Below are positions 46,462 through 53,328 of a DNA stretch of 64,000 bases, piece after piece. A model generated the notes under the pieces. It saw only the letters and a list, made by a program, of their open reading frames with translations, was not told where the DNA came from and did no database searches. The DNA lies in the NCBI GenBank assembly GCA_934255455.1, contig CAKQNS010000001.1, positions 124,001 through 188,000 of the forward strand, given 5' to 3'. Within the stretch, counting starts at the first letter, position 1. Each line of letters starts with the position of its first letter. This DNA is from an uncultured Alphaproteobacteria bacterium. GTDB lineage: Bacteria > Pseudomonadota > Alphaproteobacteria > Rs-D84. The position numbers were made by a program, and so were the translations under genes.

Positions 46462-47505
46462 ATGATACTGAAACGATTGTCACAGATATTTATTGGGTTA
46501 TCCGTTGTATGTTTTTTTGCTGGGGTTGGTGTGCTGGCCACACATGCGTATTTTGATGACTATTTCTTTGATTCAATCCAGGCATTCGACCACCCCGCGT
46601 CAAAATTCTTGAACCCTGGGGCCAAAGACATCACTGTACTGATGGCGTCGGATTCGGGCTCGTATAATAATATACTCGAAGGCGTTATAGTGAGTGCCCG
46701 CAAATTGCATCCGGAATACGATTTTATGATGTATTTGGGCGACATGGCAACAACAGGTTCTATTACTGGGTATTATTGGATGCTGGAAGAAATATTGCCG
46801 AAATTAACGGGCCTGCCCATGTATGCAATCCCAGGCAATCACGATGTTACGCGTCGTGTCGGGCTGAGCAAACAAACCGTCGTGAACAAGGCGTTTTATA
46901 CGACCGTTATGGGGCCGGCATATTATTGGTTTGGGTATGGTAATACATTGTTTATTGCGCTGGATACATCAACCCCCGATATTGATGATGAGCAATTGCA
47001 ATGGTTGGTGGACACATTGAAAAATATTCGTCCAATGTTCCGTAATTGTGTGATATTCAATCACATGCCACCAATCAACACCCGGCCCGATTTTTTCGAA
47101 GATCATACCATGAATCCGGAATCGGCCGATAAATTGGCATCTGTTTTGCGTGGGCATAAAATAGACGCAATGTTCTTTGGTCATGTGCATTATTTTTCAA
47201 CCGGAAAATTTGCGGGCATTCCAATTTATACAATCCCGTCCAGCGGTCAATCTGTGCGCGATAAAACCGAACCGCGTTGGGGGTATGTCACATTGAAAAT
47301 TGGTCGCAACGGCATAAAAAGTGTGGAGCCATCATACATTGATTTTGTTGGACCAAAACGCGAAACGATGGAAGAATGGTGGGCACGTGATATTCTGTCG
47401 ACCAAGGGTCGCGATTGTGTGACCGGGGCGTTTTATGTGTTTATTTCATGCCTGGCCATTGGTGTGATGTTCCGCATCGCATACAAAATTTCCAACAGAA
47501 AATAG
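46462..47505 (+). CDS. Membrane-anchored calcineurin-like phosphoesterase
   Basis: 347 residues, with a helix at 8-28 and another near the C-terminus (residues 318-340), so the catalytic domain probably lies outside the cytoplasm. Metal motifs: GDM in MMYLGDMATTG, GNHD in AIPGNHDVTRR, FNHMPP and GHVHYFS. The first motif, normally DxH, reads SDSG (Asp64, Gly66), so one metal-binding His is missing. Relatives act on phospholipid-linked, nucleotide or protein phosphates; the substrate here is unknown. The start ATG 46462 lacks a strong ribosome site. The following lipoprotein gene is 9 bp downstream. Confidence 0.8.
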   Translation: MILKRLSQIFIGLSVVCFFAGVGVLATHAYFDDYFFDSIQAFDHPASKFLNPGAKDITVLMASDSGSYNNILEGVIVSARKLHPEYDFMMYLGDMATTGSITGYYWMLEEILPKLTGLPMYAIPGNHDVTRRVGLSKQTVVNKAFYTTVMGPAYYWFGYGNTLFIALDTSTPDIDDEQLQWLVDTLKNIRPMFRNCVIFNHMPPINTRPDFFEDHTMNPESADKLASVLRGHKIDAMFFGHVHYFSTGKFAGIPIYTIPSSGQSVRDKTEPRWGYVTLKIGRNGIKSVEPSYIDFVGPKRETMEEWWARDILSTKGRDCVTGAFYVFISCLAIGVMFRIAYKISNRK

Positions 47506-47514
47506 GGATGAACT

Positions 47515-47877
47515 ATGAAAAATTTATTATGTCTTGCCGTTTGCATTGTGTTGACCGCGTGTGGTGCGATTGGCATCGGCAGCAACCATAACACAATGGT
47601 TTACAATAATTCCACAGATGTTATAACCGTATCGGCCGACAGCGGGATATATAAAATAAAGCCGGACAGTGCGCTGAATATTTATTCCGCAGAAGACATA
47701 ACCATAAACAGTGCCGATAAAAATTGTTCGCAGACAAACATCGTGCGGCAATTAAATACACCGGCGGTAATTTTGGATGTATTTCCGGGATTTTTCCTGG
47801 GAATAATCCCTATACTGGTTGATGCCGTATCAAACAATCTGTATAAAATGCCATCAACATACTCGTATTCGTGTTGA
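47515..47877 (+). CDS. Putative lipoprotein
   Basis: 120 residues with lipobox LTAC (lipidated Cys16). The mature part is small and beta-rich with a polar repeat-like stretch (STDVITVSADSGIYKI), then a hydrophobic helix near residues 86-105 and a C-terminal Cys. The hydrophobic segment after the beta part recalls small glycine-zipper-like lipoproteins, but no family is certain. AGGGATG precedes the start; probably co-transcribed with the phosphoesterase. Confidence 0.65.
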   Translation: MKNLLCLAVCIVLTACGAIGIGSNHNTMVYNNSTDVITVSADSGIYKIKPDSALNIYSAEDITINSADKNCSQTNIVRQLNTPAVILDVFPGFFLGIIPILVDAVSNNLYKMPSTYSYSC

Positions 47878-47944
47878 AATAAACAGATGTTTTTTGGGTC
47901 GATATGTGTTATAATGCCATGCATTAAACAAGGAGTTTTCACAA

Positions 47945-48316
47945 ATGAAAAAAATTTTGTTCGCGTTTCCAATACTATTAGTGATGGGGTGTAATTCTGA
48001 TGTAAAAGACATAGACCAAACGATGCAGGGCTGCGAAAAAATAGTATCTACAGAAAGTCACGTTGTTTACAAATGTCCGGCTGAACAGCCATGGGTTGCG
48101 CAGGTAAAAAGTCTTGAGCCTAATGGGCAATGGGTTGATTTTTCTGGCTTGGATGAAAAAGTGGTGCTTGACATGGCGAAGGATACAGAACATGTTTATG
48201 TTGAATTTGCATTTGATAAACCAGGTTGGAATCACACATGTAAGGAAAAATACACAATGCGCACAATGTTAAAAGGACCAAGTGCCGATAATTGGGCGTT
48301 CGTTGGATGCAAATAA
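47945..48316 (+). CDS. Putative lipoprotein
   Basis: 123 residues with lipobox LVMGC (lipidated Cys16). Four Cys in the mature part (GCEKI, KCPAE, HTCKE, GCK at the end) suggest two disulfides. No family recognised. It has its own promoter (TATAAT near 47910), an AAGGAG ribosome site, and a terminator behind it. Confidence 0.65.
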   Translation: MKKILFAFPILLVMGCNSDVKDIDQTMQGCEKIVSTESHVVYKCPAEQPWVAQVKSLEPNGQWVDFSGLDEKVVLDMAKDTEHVYVEFAFDKPGWNHTCKEKYTMRTMLKGPSADNWAFVGCK

Positions 48317-48340
48317 GATGGACGCTATGCTCTATAGAAC

Positions 48341-48374
48341 AAAGCAAAACCGGCATATTGCCGGTTTTTGCTTT
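48341..48374 (+). terminator. Intrinsic terminator of the lipoprotein gene
   Basis: A long stem: AAAGCAAAACCGGCA pairs with TGCCGGTTTTTGCTTT around a TAT loop, with one bulge. The right side is T-rich. Confidence 0.8.
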
Positions 48375-48429
48375 TATGATAGGCGCTAGGGTTTCCTCGG
48401 CACAGTTGGGCCTGCAAAACGGGAGATAC

Positions 48430-48675
48430 CTAATTCCAAAAATGTATGTTTGCAAATGCCTGGCCAGAACCAGTTTTTAGATATTTTTCAAATTCGCCGG
48501 CGGCATGGCGACTTGAAAAAGCAAAATAATTTACCAGTTGCCATGGTGTGTACTTTGATGTATGAAACGAATAGCCAGAATTGTGTTGTTTCATTCGTTT
48601 TTGTAAATTATCGATTATACCAATGTATCTTTGACTCGGATCTGAAATACTTTTAATCAAATAAACATAAAACAT
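48430..48675 (-). CDS. GIY-YIG nuclease-family protein, copy 1
   Basis: 81 residues, a single GIY-YIG domain of the UPF0213-like type: YVYLIK (GIY strand), RYIG (YIG strand), QHNSG, and EFEKYLKTGSGQAFANIHF with the catalytic Glu. Relatives are small standalone nucleases of uncertain role. It is 74/81 identical to copy 2 at 50146; one difference replaces the conserved Arg of FANRHF by Ile. The start at ATG 48675 matches the intact frame of copy 2. It forms one 385-bp unit with the upstream repeat at 48731-48814. Confidence 0.82.
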   Translation of the reverse strand: MFYVYLIKSISDPSQRYIGIIDNLQKRMKQHNSGYSFHTSKYTPWQLVNYFAFSSRHAAGEFEKYLKTGSGQAFANIHFWN

Positions 48676-48730
48676 GCGGGTATGGTAGAATAATAAAATT
48701 GGTGCGTCAAGATAAGTCACAAATGAAAAG

Positions 48731-48814
48731 CCACACTTCGTTAAAACTTCGTGTGACACTCCTTTTTGTATCTGCTTCGCTTGGGCTTGCCGCCCGAAAC
48801 GTCGCAGACGCGAA
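48731..48814. repeat. 84-86 bp island repeat, copy D1
   Basis: The sequence CCACACTTCGTTAAAAC...GTCGCAGACGCGAA differs from copies D2 and D3 at four or five positions. It lies 55 bp upstream of GIY-YIG copy 1. Confidence 0.8.
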
Positions 48815-48882
48815 GGACGTTCAATGTGTAATTTGTAAACTGAATTACCAAAGATTGCGCAAGAGATTAATAAGATGAAAAA

Positions 48883-50001
48883 TCACGCGTTCTGATGGGT
48901 CGTATCGTATTTTAATGCTGTGGCTAATGCTGTGGCTATTGTCGTATCAAGATAGTAAGAACTTTGTTCTGTTGCCCATTTCCTATATAATTTTTCGTCT
49001 ATACACGCATTGCTTAGGTAATTATCAGTTACAAATTTCATTAATTGAGAACCTATCATTCCATATTCTGCATTATAGTAATCTATTCTGTGTGCATCTT
49101 CGTGTGCTAAAATTTTCAAGAAATTCCATGTCCCGGGAAAATTATCGCCTTTTAATAAAAATCTTTCGCCATATCTATCGTATCCACCACCCTGATTCCC
49201 TCGCAAAACATGGGGACCATCAGGTGCGTCATCATGAACTACACGTCCTTTTGGGGTCCCATGAATTTTTGAACTTTCATCTAAAATCATGCGGGCCAGA
49301 TTAATTTTTTCTGCAACGGATAAATTATCAAAATTTTGTATAGTCTTTAAAATCTCAGGATTTTTTAATATAATTTTACGATAGGTTTCAATACGTTCAC
49401 CAACAACAAAATCACCATTCTTTAAATTAATATATTCATCCATTTTTTTCAGGTATTCCACTATTAAATCAATTTTAGCTTTTTTATCATCGGACGATAT
49501 TGTTTTTGATTTGGATTCAAATTCTTTTTCCAGCTTTGCAATTTCTGGATTAAAAGTTGAATAATTTGGTGTCGCTTCATTGGTGGTAACCAAGTATTGC
49601 TGATACGCTTGCATTAAATCTGGATAATCTTTTTTATATTGTTCATATTTTTCTGCATCGTTTTCGTCAATGCTCTGTACATTATATTTTTGTAATAATC
49701 TTCTTATTTCTGTTATTTGTTTGTTTTGTTGTTTTAATAAATTGTTTATTTCATCCCATGTCTTCCAATGCGCAACGGTCTTTTCCATGTTTTCTATATC
49801 ATCATAAAACATATCTCTAAAATCTTGCCATGTATGATTACGATTTCCATATTTTTTATATGCTTCATACCAGATTTTGTCTGTGGACGACATTTTATCA
49901 AAGCCCATTATGTAATCAAGTGTAGGAATATGCCGTATTACAGACTGTCCAACAATGTTGTAAATATTATCAATGGCTTTGTTATAACTTTCTGTTTTCA
50001 T
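48883..50001 (-). CDS. AT-rich HEXXH protein, possible zinc metallopeptidase
   Basis: 372 residues, no signal peptide. The N-terminal two thirds are helical and coiled-coil-like (Lys/Glu/Asn/Gln/Tyr-rich, residues 60-220). The C-terminal third has LKILAHEDAHRIDYY near residues 309-323: HEDAH is an HExxH zinc motif, with a downstream Asp. It is preceded by a Gly-rich stretch, RGNQGGGYDRYGERF. Base composition is clearly more AT-rich than neighbours, which suggests recent acquisition. TGTGATACAAT ends 7 nt before the ATG at 50001, so it is probably leaderless. An effector or toxin-like protease is possible but unproven; no named family recognised. Confidence 0.6.
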   Translation of the reverse strand: MKTESYNKAIDNIYNIVGQSVIRHIPTLDYIMGFDKMSSTDKIWYEAYKKYGNRNHTWQDFRDMFYDDIENMEKTVAHWKTWDEINNLLKQQNKQITEIRRLLQKYNVQSIDENDAEKYEQYKKDYPDLMQAYQQYLVTTNEATPNYSTFNPEIAKLEKEFESKSKTISSDDKKAKIDLIVEYLKKMDEYINLKNGDFVVGERIETYRKIILKNPEILKTIQNFDNLSVAEKINLARMILDESSKIHGTPKGRVVHDDAPDGPHVLRGNQGGGYDRYGERFLLKGDNFPGTWNFLKILAHEDAHRIDYYNAEYGMIGSQLMKFVTDNYLSNACIDEKLYRKWATEQSSYYLDTTIATALATALKYDTTHQNA

Positions 50002-50131
50002 AATCAAAATTGTATCACAAACACCATGAAAGTGGTAGAAATTTGTTGGCTTTCTGGTATTAACTTGCAAACTTGGTAAAAGTGTTGCAAAACAAACAAA
50101 AAAATGCCCCAACGGGCGGTATTGTTTATTT

Positions 50132-50145
50132 TGGTTGGGGCGCAC
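50132..50145. repeat. 14-bp direct repeat of the tRNA-Gln 3' end
   Basis: TGGTTGGGGCGCAC is identical to 50654-50667, the CCA end and acceptor/T-arm edge of tRNA-Gln. It abuts the stop codon of GIY-YIG copy 2. The two copies bracket 50146-50653, an att-like arrangement. Confidence 0.75.
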
Positions 50146-50391
50146 TCAATTCCAAAAATGTCTGTTTGCAAAGGCCTGACCAGAACCCGTTTTCAGGTAT
50201 TTTTCAAATTCGCCGGCGGCATGGCGACTTGAAAAAGCAAAATAATTTATCAGTTGCCATGGTGTGTACTTTGATGTGTGAAACGAATAACCAGAATTGT
50301 GTTGTTTCATCCGTTTTTGTAAATCATCGGTCATACCAATGTACCGTTGACTCGGATTTGAAACGCTTTTGATCAAATAAACATAAAACAT
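50146..50391 (-). CDS. GIY-YIG nuclease-family protein, copy 2
   Basis: 81 residues with the complete motif set YVYLIK, RYIG, QHNSG, EFEKYLKTGSG and FANRHF. It is the intact form of the pair. Its stop is adjacent to the 14-bp direct repeat of the tRNA-Gln end, and the repeat pair D2-D3 fills the space up to the tRNA. It could be a nuclease carried by, or mobilising, this small segment; that is inference. Confidence 0.85.
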   Translation of the reverse strand: MFYVYLIKSVSNPSQRYIGMTDDLQKRMKQHNSGYSFHTSKYTPWQLINYFAFSSRHAAGEFEKYLKTGSGQAFANRHFWN

Positions 50392-50444
50392 GTGGTTATG
50401 ATAGAATAATAAAATCTACGCGTCAAGGTAAGCCACAAATGAAA

Positions 50445-50530
50445 TGCCACACTTCGTTAAAACTACGTGTGGCACTCCTTTTTGTATCTGCTCCGCTTGG
50501 GCTTGCCGCCCGAAGCGTCGCAGACGCGAA
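50445..50530. repeat. 86-bp island repeat, copy D2
   Basis: It contains the inverted repeat TGCCACAC/GTGTGGCA and a second hairpin around GCTTGGGC/GCCCGAAGC. It is nearly identical to D3 (one difference, G to A) and four differences from D1. Confidence 0.85.
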
Positions 50531-50564
50531 CATCAAGAATGTGCCATAATTATGCAAAAAAACA

Positions 50565-50650
50565 TGCCACACTTCGTTAAAACTACGTGTGGCACTCCTT
50601 TTTGTATCTGCTCCGCTTGGGCTTGCCACCCGAAGCGTCGCAGACGCGAA
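50565..50650. repeat. 86-bp island repeat, copy D3
   Basis: Spaced exactly 120 bp from D2. Its right end lies 3 bp from the CCA end of tRNA-Gln. Confidence 0.85.
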
Positions 50651-50653
50651 GGG

Positions 50654-50727
50654 TGGTTGGGGCGCACGGATTCGAACCATGATAAAGAGAACCAAAATCT
50701 CTTGTCCTACCATTAGACGACACCCCA
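50654..50727 (-). tRNA. tRNA-Gln (TTG anticodon)
   Basis: A cloverleaf on the minus strand: acceptor TGGGGTG/CGCCCCA with the U1-A72 pair typical of Gln, anticodon stem AGAGA/TCTCT with loop TTTTGGT giving TTG, T arm CATGG-TTCGAAT-CCGTG, discriminator A and encoded CCA. It reads CAA. Confidence 0.93.
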
Positions 50728-50829
50728 AAAGTGATAGTGATTATAAATATCTTTTGATTTTTTGCAATAATAAAAATTGACGCCGGGGGATATTTCGTGA
50801 AAAAAATCACATTTTTTTCATTTTTTCAC

Positions 50830-50857
50830 TTGAATTGAAATGTTAAATACATATAAT
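50830..50857 (+). promoter_or_regulatory. Promoter of the marR-tolC-RND operon
   Basis: -35 TTGAAT (50830-50835), a 16-bp spacer and -10 TATAAT (50852-50857). Between tRNA-Gln (5' end at 50727) and this promoter only AT-rich sequence is seen. Confidence 0.7.
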
Positions 50858-50866
50858 CGTTAAAGT

Positions 50867-50899
50867 TTTTAATAATTAAAAGGCTTTTAATCATTAAAA
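50867..50899. promoter_or_regulatory. Tandem MarR-type operators
   Basis: Two perfect 15-bp palindromes, TTTTAAT-A-ATTAAAA (50867-50881) and TTTTAAT-C-ATTAAAA (50885-50899), with centres 18 bp apart. They cover the transcription start region just below the -10 box, as expected for autorepression by the MarR protein encoded next. Confidence 0.75.
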
Positions 50900-50930
50900 A
50901 TTATAAATTTTAACCCTGGCGGAGGCAAAA

Positions 50931-51380
50931 ATGGCACGCAAAGATTTTATTCACCTGTTTGAATCGAACATTTTGGTTCTGGATAAATTGTCTGACAGAC
51001 TGAAAAAAGGGCCGTTAGGCTCGGTTGTATATCCGAAAAATCAAATGACGGTATTGGTGCGTCTGTATTTGGGCGGGCGCGCACGGTTGAAAGATATTGC
51101 GCGTCGTGAAATGGTGCCGACACCAAATTTATGTGCGACATTTCGTAAATTGGAACGTGATGGCATGGTTGCACGCGCAATTGACGATGTTGACCGTCGT
51201 AATACTTGGTATGAATGTACGCCGGCTGGGGCTGAAATAGCAGGCAAGGTTATGGACGCGTTTCGCGAGGCGATTGGTCGCCTGTTCGACAGAATCAGTG
51301 TCGAGGACGAAGAGGCCATGACGAATGCATTGGAAACAATGAATAATATTTTGAAAAAATTGGAGTTGAATAATGCGTAA
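50931..51380 (+). CDS. MarR-family transcriptional regulator
   Basis: 149 residues with winged helix-turn-helix: LYLGGRARLKDIARREMV (helices 2-3), TPNLCATFRKLERDGMV (recognition helix) and the wing DDVDRRNTWYECTPAG, where DxRxxxxxLT-type residues appear as DRRNTWYECT. N- and C-terminal helices form the dimer interface. GGCGGAGG precedes the ATG. It is first in an operon with TolC, adaptor and RND genes (8-nt overlap with tolC). The paired palindromes upstream indicate autoregulation, probably lifted by a ligand that the pump handles. Confidence 0.9.
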   Translation: MARKDFIHLFESNILVLDKLSDRLKKGPLGSVVYPKNQMTVLVRLYLGGRARLKDIARREMVPTPNLCATFRKLERDGMVARAIDDVDRRNTWYECTPAGAEIAGKVMDAFREAIGRLFDRISVEDEEAMTNALETMNNILKKLELNNA

Positions 51381-52707
51381 AATCGGTATGTTATCGGCGG
51401 TTTTGCTGGGGACATTCGGGGCGTTTGCGTCAAATGATGTGTGCGCTATGGATTTATCGTTGCAAGACGCGGTTGATAAAATTGTGGCCGAATCCCAGGA
51501 TTTGAAAAAGGCGGATGCCAATGTTAAAAAGGCCCAGGCATCGTTGGATGCGGCGAATTCTAATCGGTGGTTTTCGGTCGATGGCAGTGTTTCGTACATG
51601 AACCTGATAAATGTGAAACAGCCATTCAAATCGTATGGTGTCGATTTGCCACCGGAAATCGGCGGAATTGTCAGCACATATTTAGGTAGCGAGGGTAATC
51701 GTATTGAGGTTCCAGATAATATACTTATGGCGGGTGTCACGGTGACACAGCCGATTTACACATTTGGAAAAATTGGCAATGCCGTTGATGGCGTGCGCAG
51801 CGCGATAAAAATGGCCGAATCTGGTCGCGAGGTTACATTGCGCGAGGTTAAATACAACGCGGTCAATATTTATTGGACGGCAAAAATGACCGATGAAATT
51901 GTTGATATCGCACGTAAAGATTTGAATGCCGCGCGCAATGCGAAAACCAGTCTGGCCGCGGCCGGTCGTGCCAATCGCAGCAATTTAGTCAAAATCGAAT
52001 CTGATATTGCGGCCAAAGAAATCAACCTGTCGGATGCGGAGTTCAATCGTGATACCGCGCACAGAATGTTAAAAATATTGGCGGGGATCGATATTGATGA
52101 AAAATTAAATTTAACAGATGATTTTCCGGCAACTTTTGTCGATTTGAACGCGGGGGAACTGAAAAATACACCGCAATGGGACGCTTTGCGCGAACAGGTC
52201 GCCATGTACGAAAAGCAGGCTCGGTCCCAACACGCTGGCGGTTATCCGACATTGGCGGCAATGGGGTCGTACAGTTATCTGGCAATGGATAAAGATTTTG
52301 ACAATATGTTCAACAAATCTAATTCGCAATCGGCGTATTGGGGATTGTCTTTACAGGTGCCTATTTTCAGTGGCGGTCTGCATCGCGCCAACGCCACTGC
52401 CCAGGCCATGAATGCCGAGGCCGCACACCAGGATTTGGACAAGGCAAAAAAAATGACAACCGAAGAATATAATCGTGCGGTTGATAAATATAACCATTTG
52501 CGTGGTAATTTGAAAACATTGGAAAATGCACGCAATTTGGCGGCCAAGGCATACGGAATTTCCAGCGATCGTTTCGCCGCCGGTCAAACATCGGCAATTG
52601 AATTGGCCGAGGTATCCGCCGGTCTGTACCAGTTGGATATGGCGTTGTTGAACGCAAAGTACAATATTTTGATGTCTGCGGAATCTGTAAAAAAGTTGGG
52701 TGAATAA
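51373..52707 (+). CDS. TolC-family outer-membrane efflux protein
   Basis: 444 residues with a signal peptide (ends CAMDLSL), two repeats of the outer-membrane factor family beginning DLSLQDAVDKIVAES and near residue 240, long Ala/Lys-rich helices, and the strand-like TVTQPIYTFGKIGNA and SLQVPIFSGG that precede helical barrels. The family forms trimers spanning the outer membrane and periplasm. It overlaps marR by 8 nt and precedes the adaptor by 2 nt. Confidence 0.9.
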   Translation: MRKIGMLSAVLLGTFGAFASNDVCAMDLSLQDAVDKIVAESQDLKKADANVKKAQASLDAANSNRWFSVDGSVSYMNLINVKQPFKSYGVDLPPEIGGIVSTYLGSEGNRIEVPDNILMAGVTVTQPIYTFGKIGNAVDGVRSAIKMAESGREVTLREVKYNAVNIYWTAKMTDEIVDIARKDLNAARNAKTSLAAAGRANRSNLVKIESDIAAKEINLSDAEFNRDTAHRMLKILAGIDIDEKLNLTDDFPATFVDLNAGELKNTPQWDALREQVAMYEKQARSQHAGGYPTLAAMGSYSYLAMDKDFDNMFNKSNSQSAYWGLSLQVPIFSGGLHRANATAQAMNAEAAHQDLDKAKKMTTEEYNRAVDKYNHLRGNLKTLENARNLAAKAYGISSDRFAAGQTSAIELAEVSAGLYQLDMALLNAKYNILMSAESVKKLGE

Positions 52708-52709
52708 TT

Positions 52710-53318
52710 ATGGAAAAATTACAACAGTTATTTGAAAAAATTAAAACACCGCGCGTGCGCAAATATATTGCGGCGGGATTGATTGCGATGTTGGTTGCGT
52801 GGGTTATATTTCGTTTCACCATGATTGGTATCGAAAGTGCGCGCCCAGTGTTTAATGCCACGCGCAATGCGGCGACCGATGGTGTGCCGGTTGTTGTGCA
52901 AACAGTGCAACGCGCGTCGGGCGTTTTGCGTGAACCAATTGCAATAAAAAACAACCGCGCGTATGTCGCGTCGGCGCGTGCACATAAATTTGGTGCGGGC
53001 CAACATGTTGCAGGTGGCGTGATTATTTCTGTGTCGCCTAATATTGATTTGGATTCTGGTATGCACGTTGTGCGCACACGTGGTGTTGCGGACGGTTTGC
53101 AGTATGCAGAATTTCGTGCAACGGGTCATTTCGTGCCGGTATATGCCGTAAATAATGGCGTTGTTATGGTGGCAAATGATGGCGTTGCGCATGCGCGTAC
53201 TGTATCCATAGCACGCCAAGACGCAGATAATGCGCTGGTTTCATCTGGGCTGAATGATGGCGATGTTGTTATTTTGACACACGTGTCAGACGGTGAAAAA
53301 ATTCAAATAAAAGGATAA
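52710..53318 (+). CDS. Very short periplasmic adaptor-like protein
   Basis: 202 residues. A helix at 19-37 anchors it; the rest has the beta-rich pattern of the barrel and membrane-proximal parts of RND adaptors (VYAVNNGVVMVANDGVAHART and VSSGLNDGDVVIL at the C-terminus). The alpha-hairpin and most of the lipoyl domain of HlyD/AcrA adaptors (normally 350-400 residues) are missing, so it cannot contact TolC in the usual way. The place between TolC and RND genes supports the adaptor call. The frame itself shows no break. Confidence 0.7.
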   Translation: MEKLQQLFEKIKTPRVRKYIAAGLIAMLVAWVIFRFTMIGIESARPVFNATRNAATDGVPVVVQTVQRASGVLREPIAIKNNRAYVASARAHKFGAGQHVAGGVIISVSPNIDLDSGMHVVRTRGVADGLQYAEFRATGHFVPVYAVNNGVVMVANDGVAHARTVSIARQDADNALVSSGLNDGDVVILTHVSDGEKIQIKG

Positions 53319-53328
53319 GGGGCAAGAA

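Noticed and set aside
50423..50810. Frames overlapping tRNA-Gln and the D2/D3 repeats
   Set aside because: The repeated protein-like pattern comes from the 86-bp DNA repeat itself and runs through a tRNA gene; no start signals.
52710..53318. A frameshift explaining the short adaptor
   Set aside because: No overlapping frame continues the domain on either side; tolC and RND genes abut it within 2 and 10 bp.
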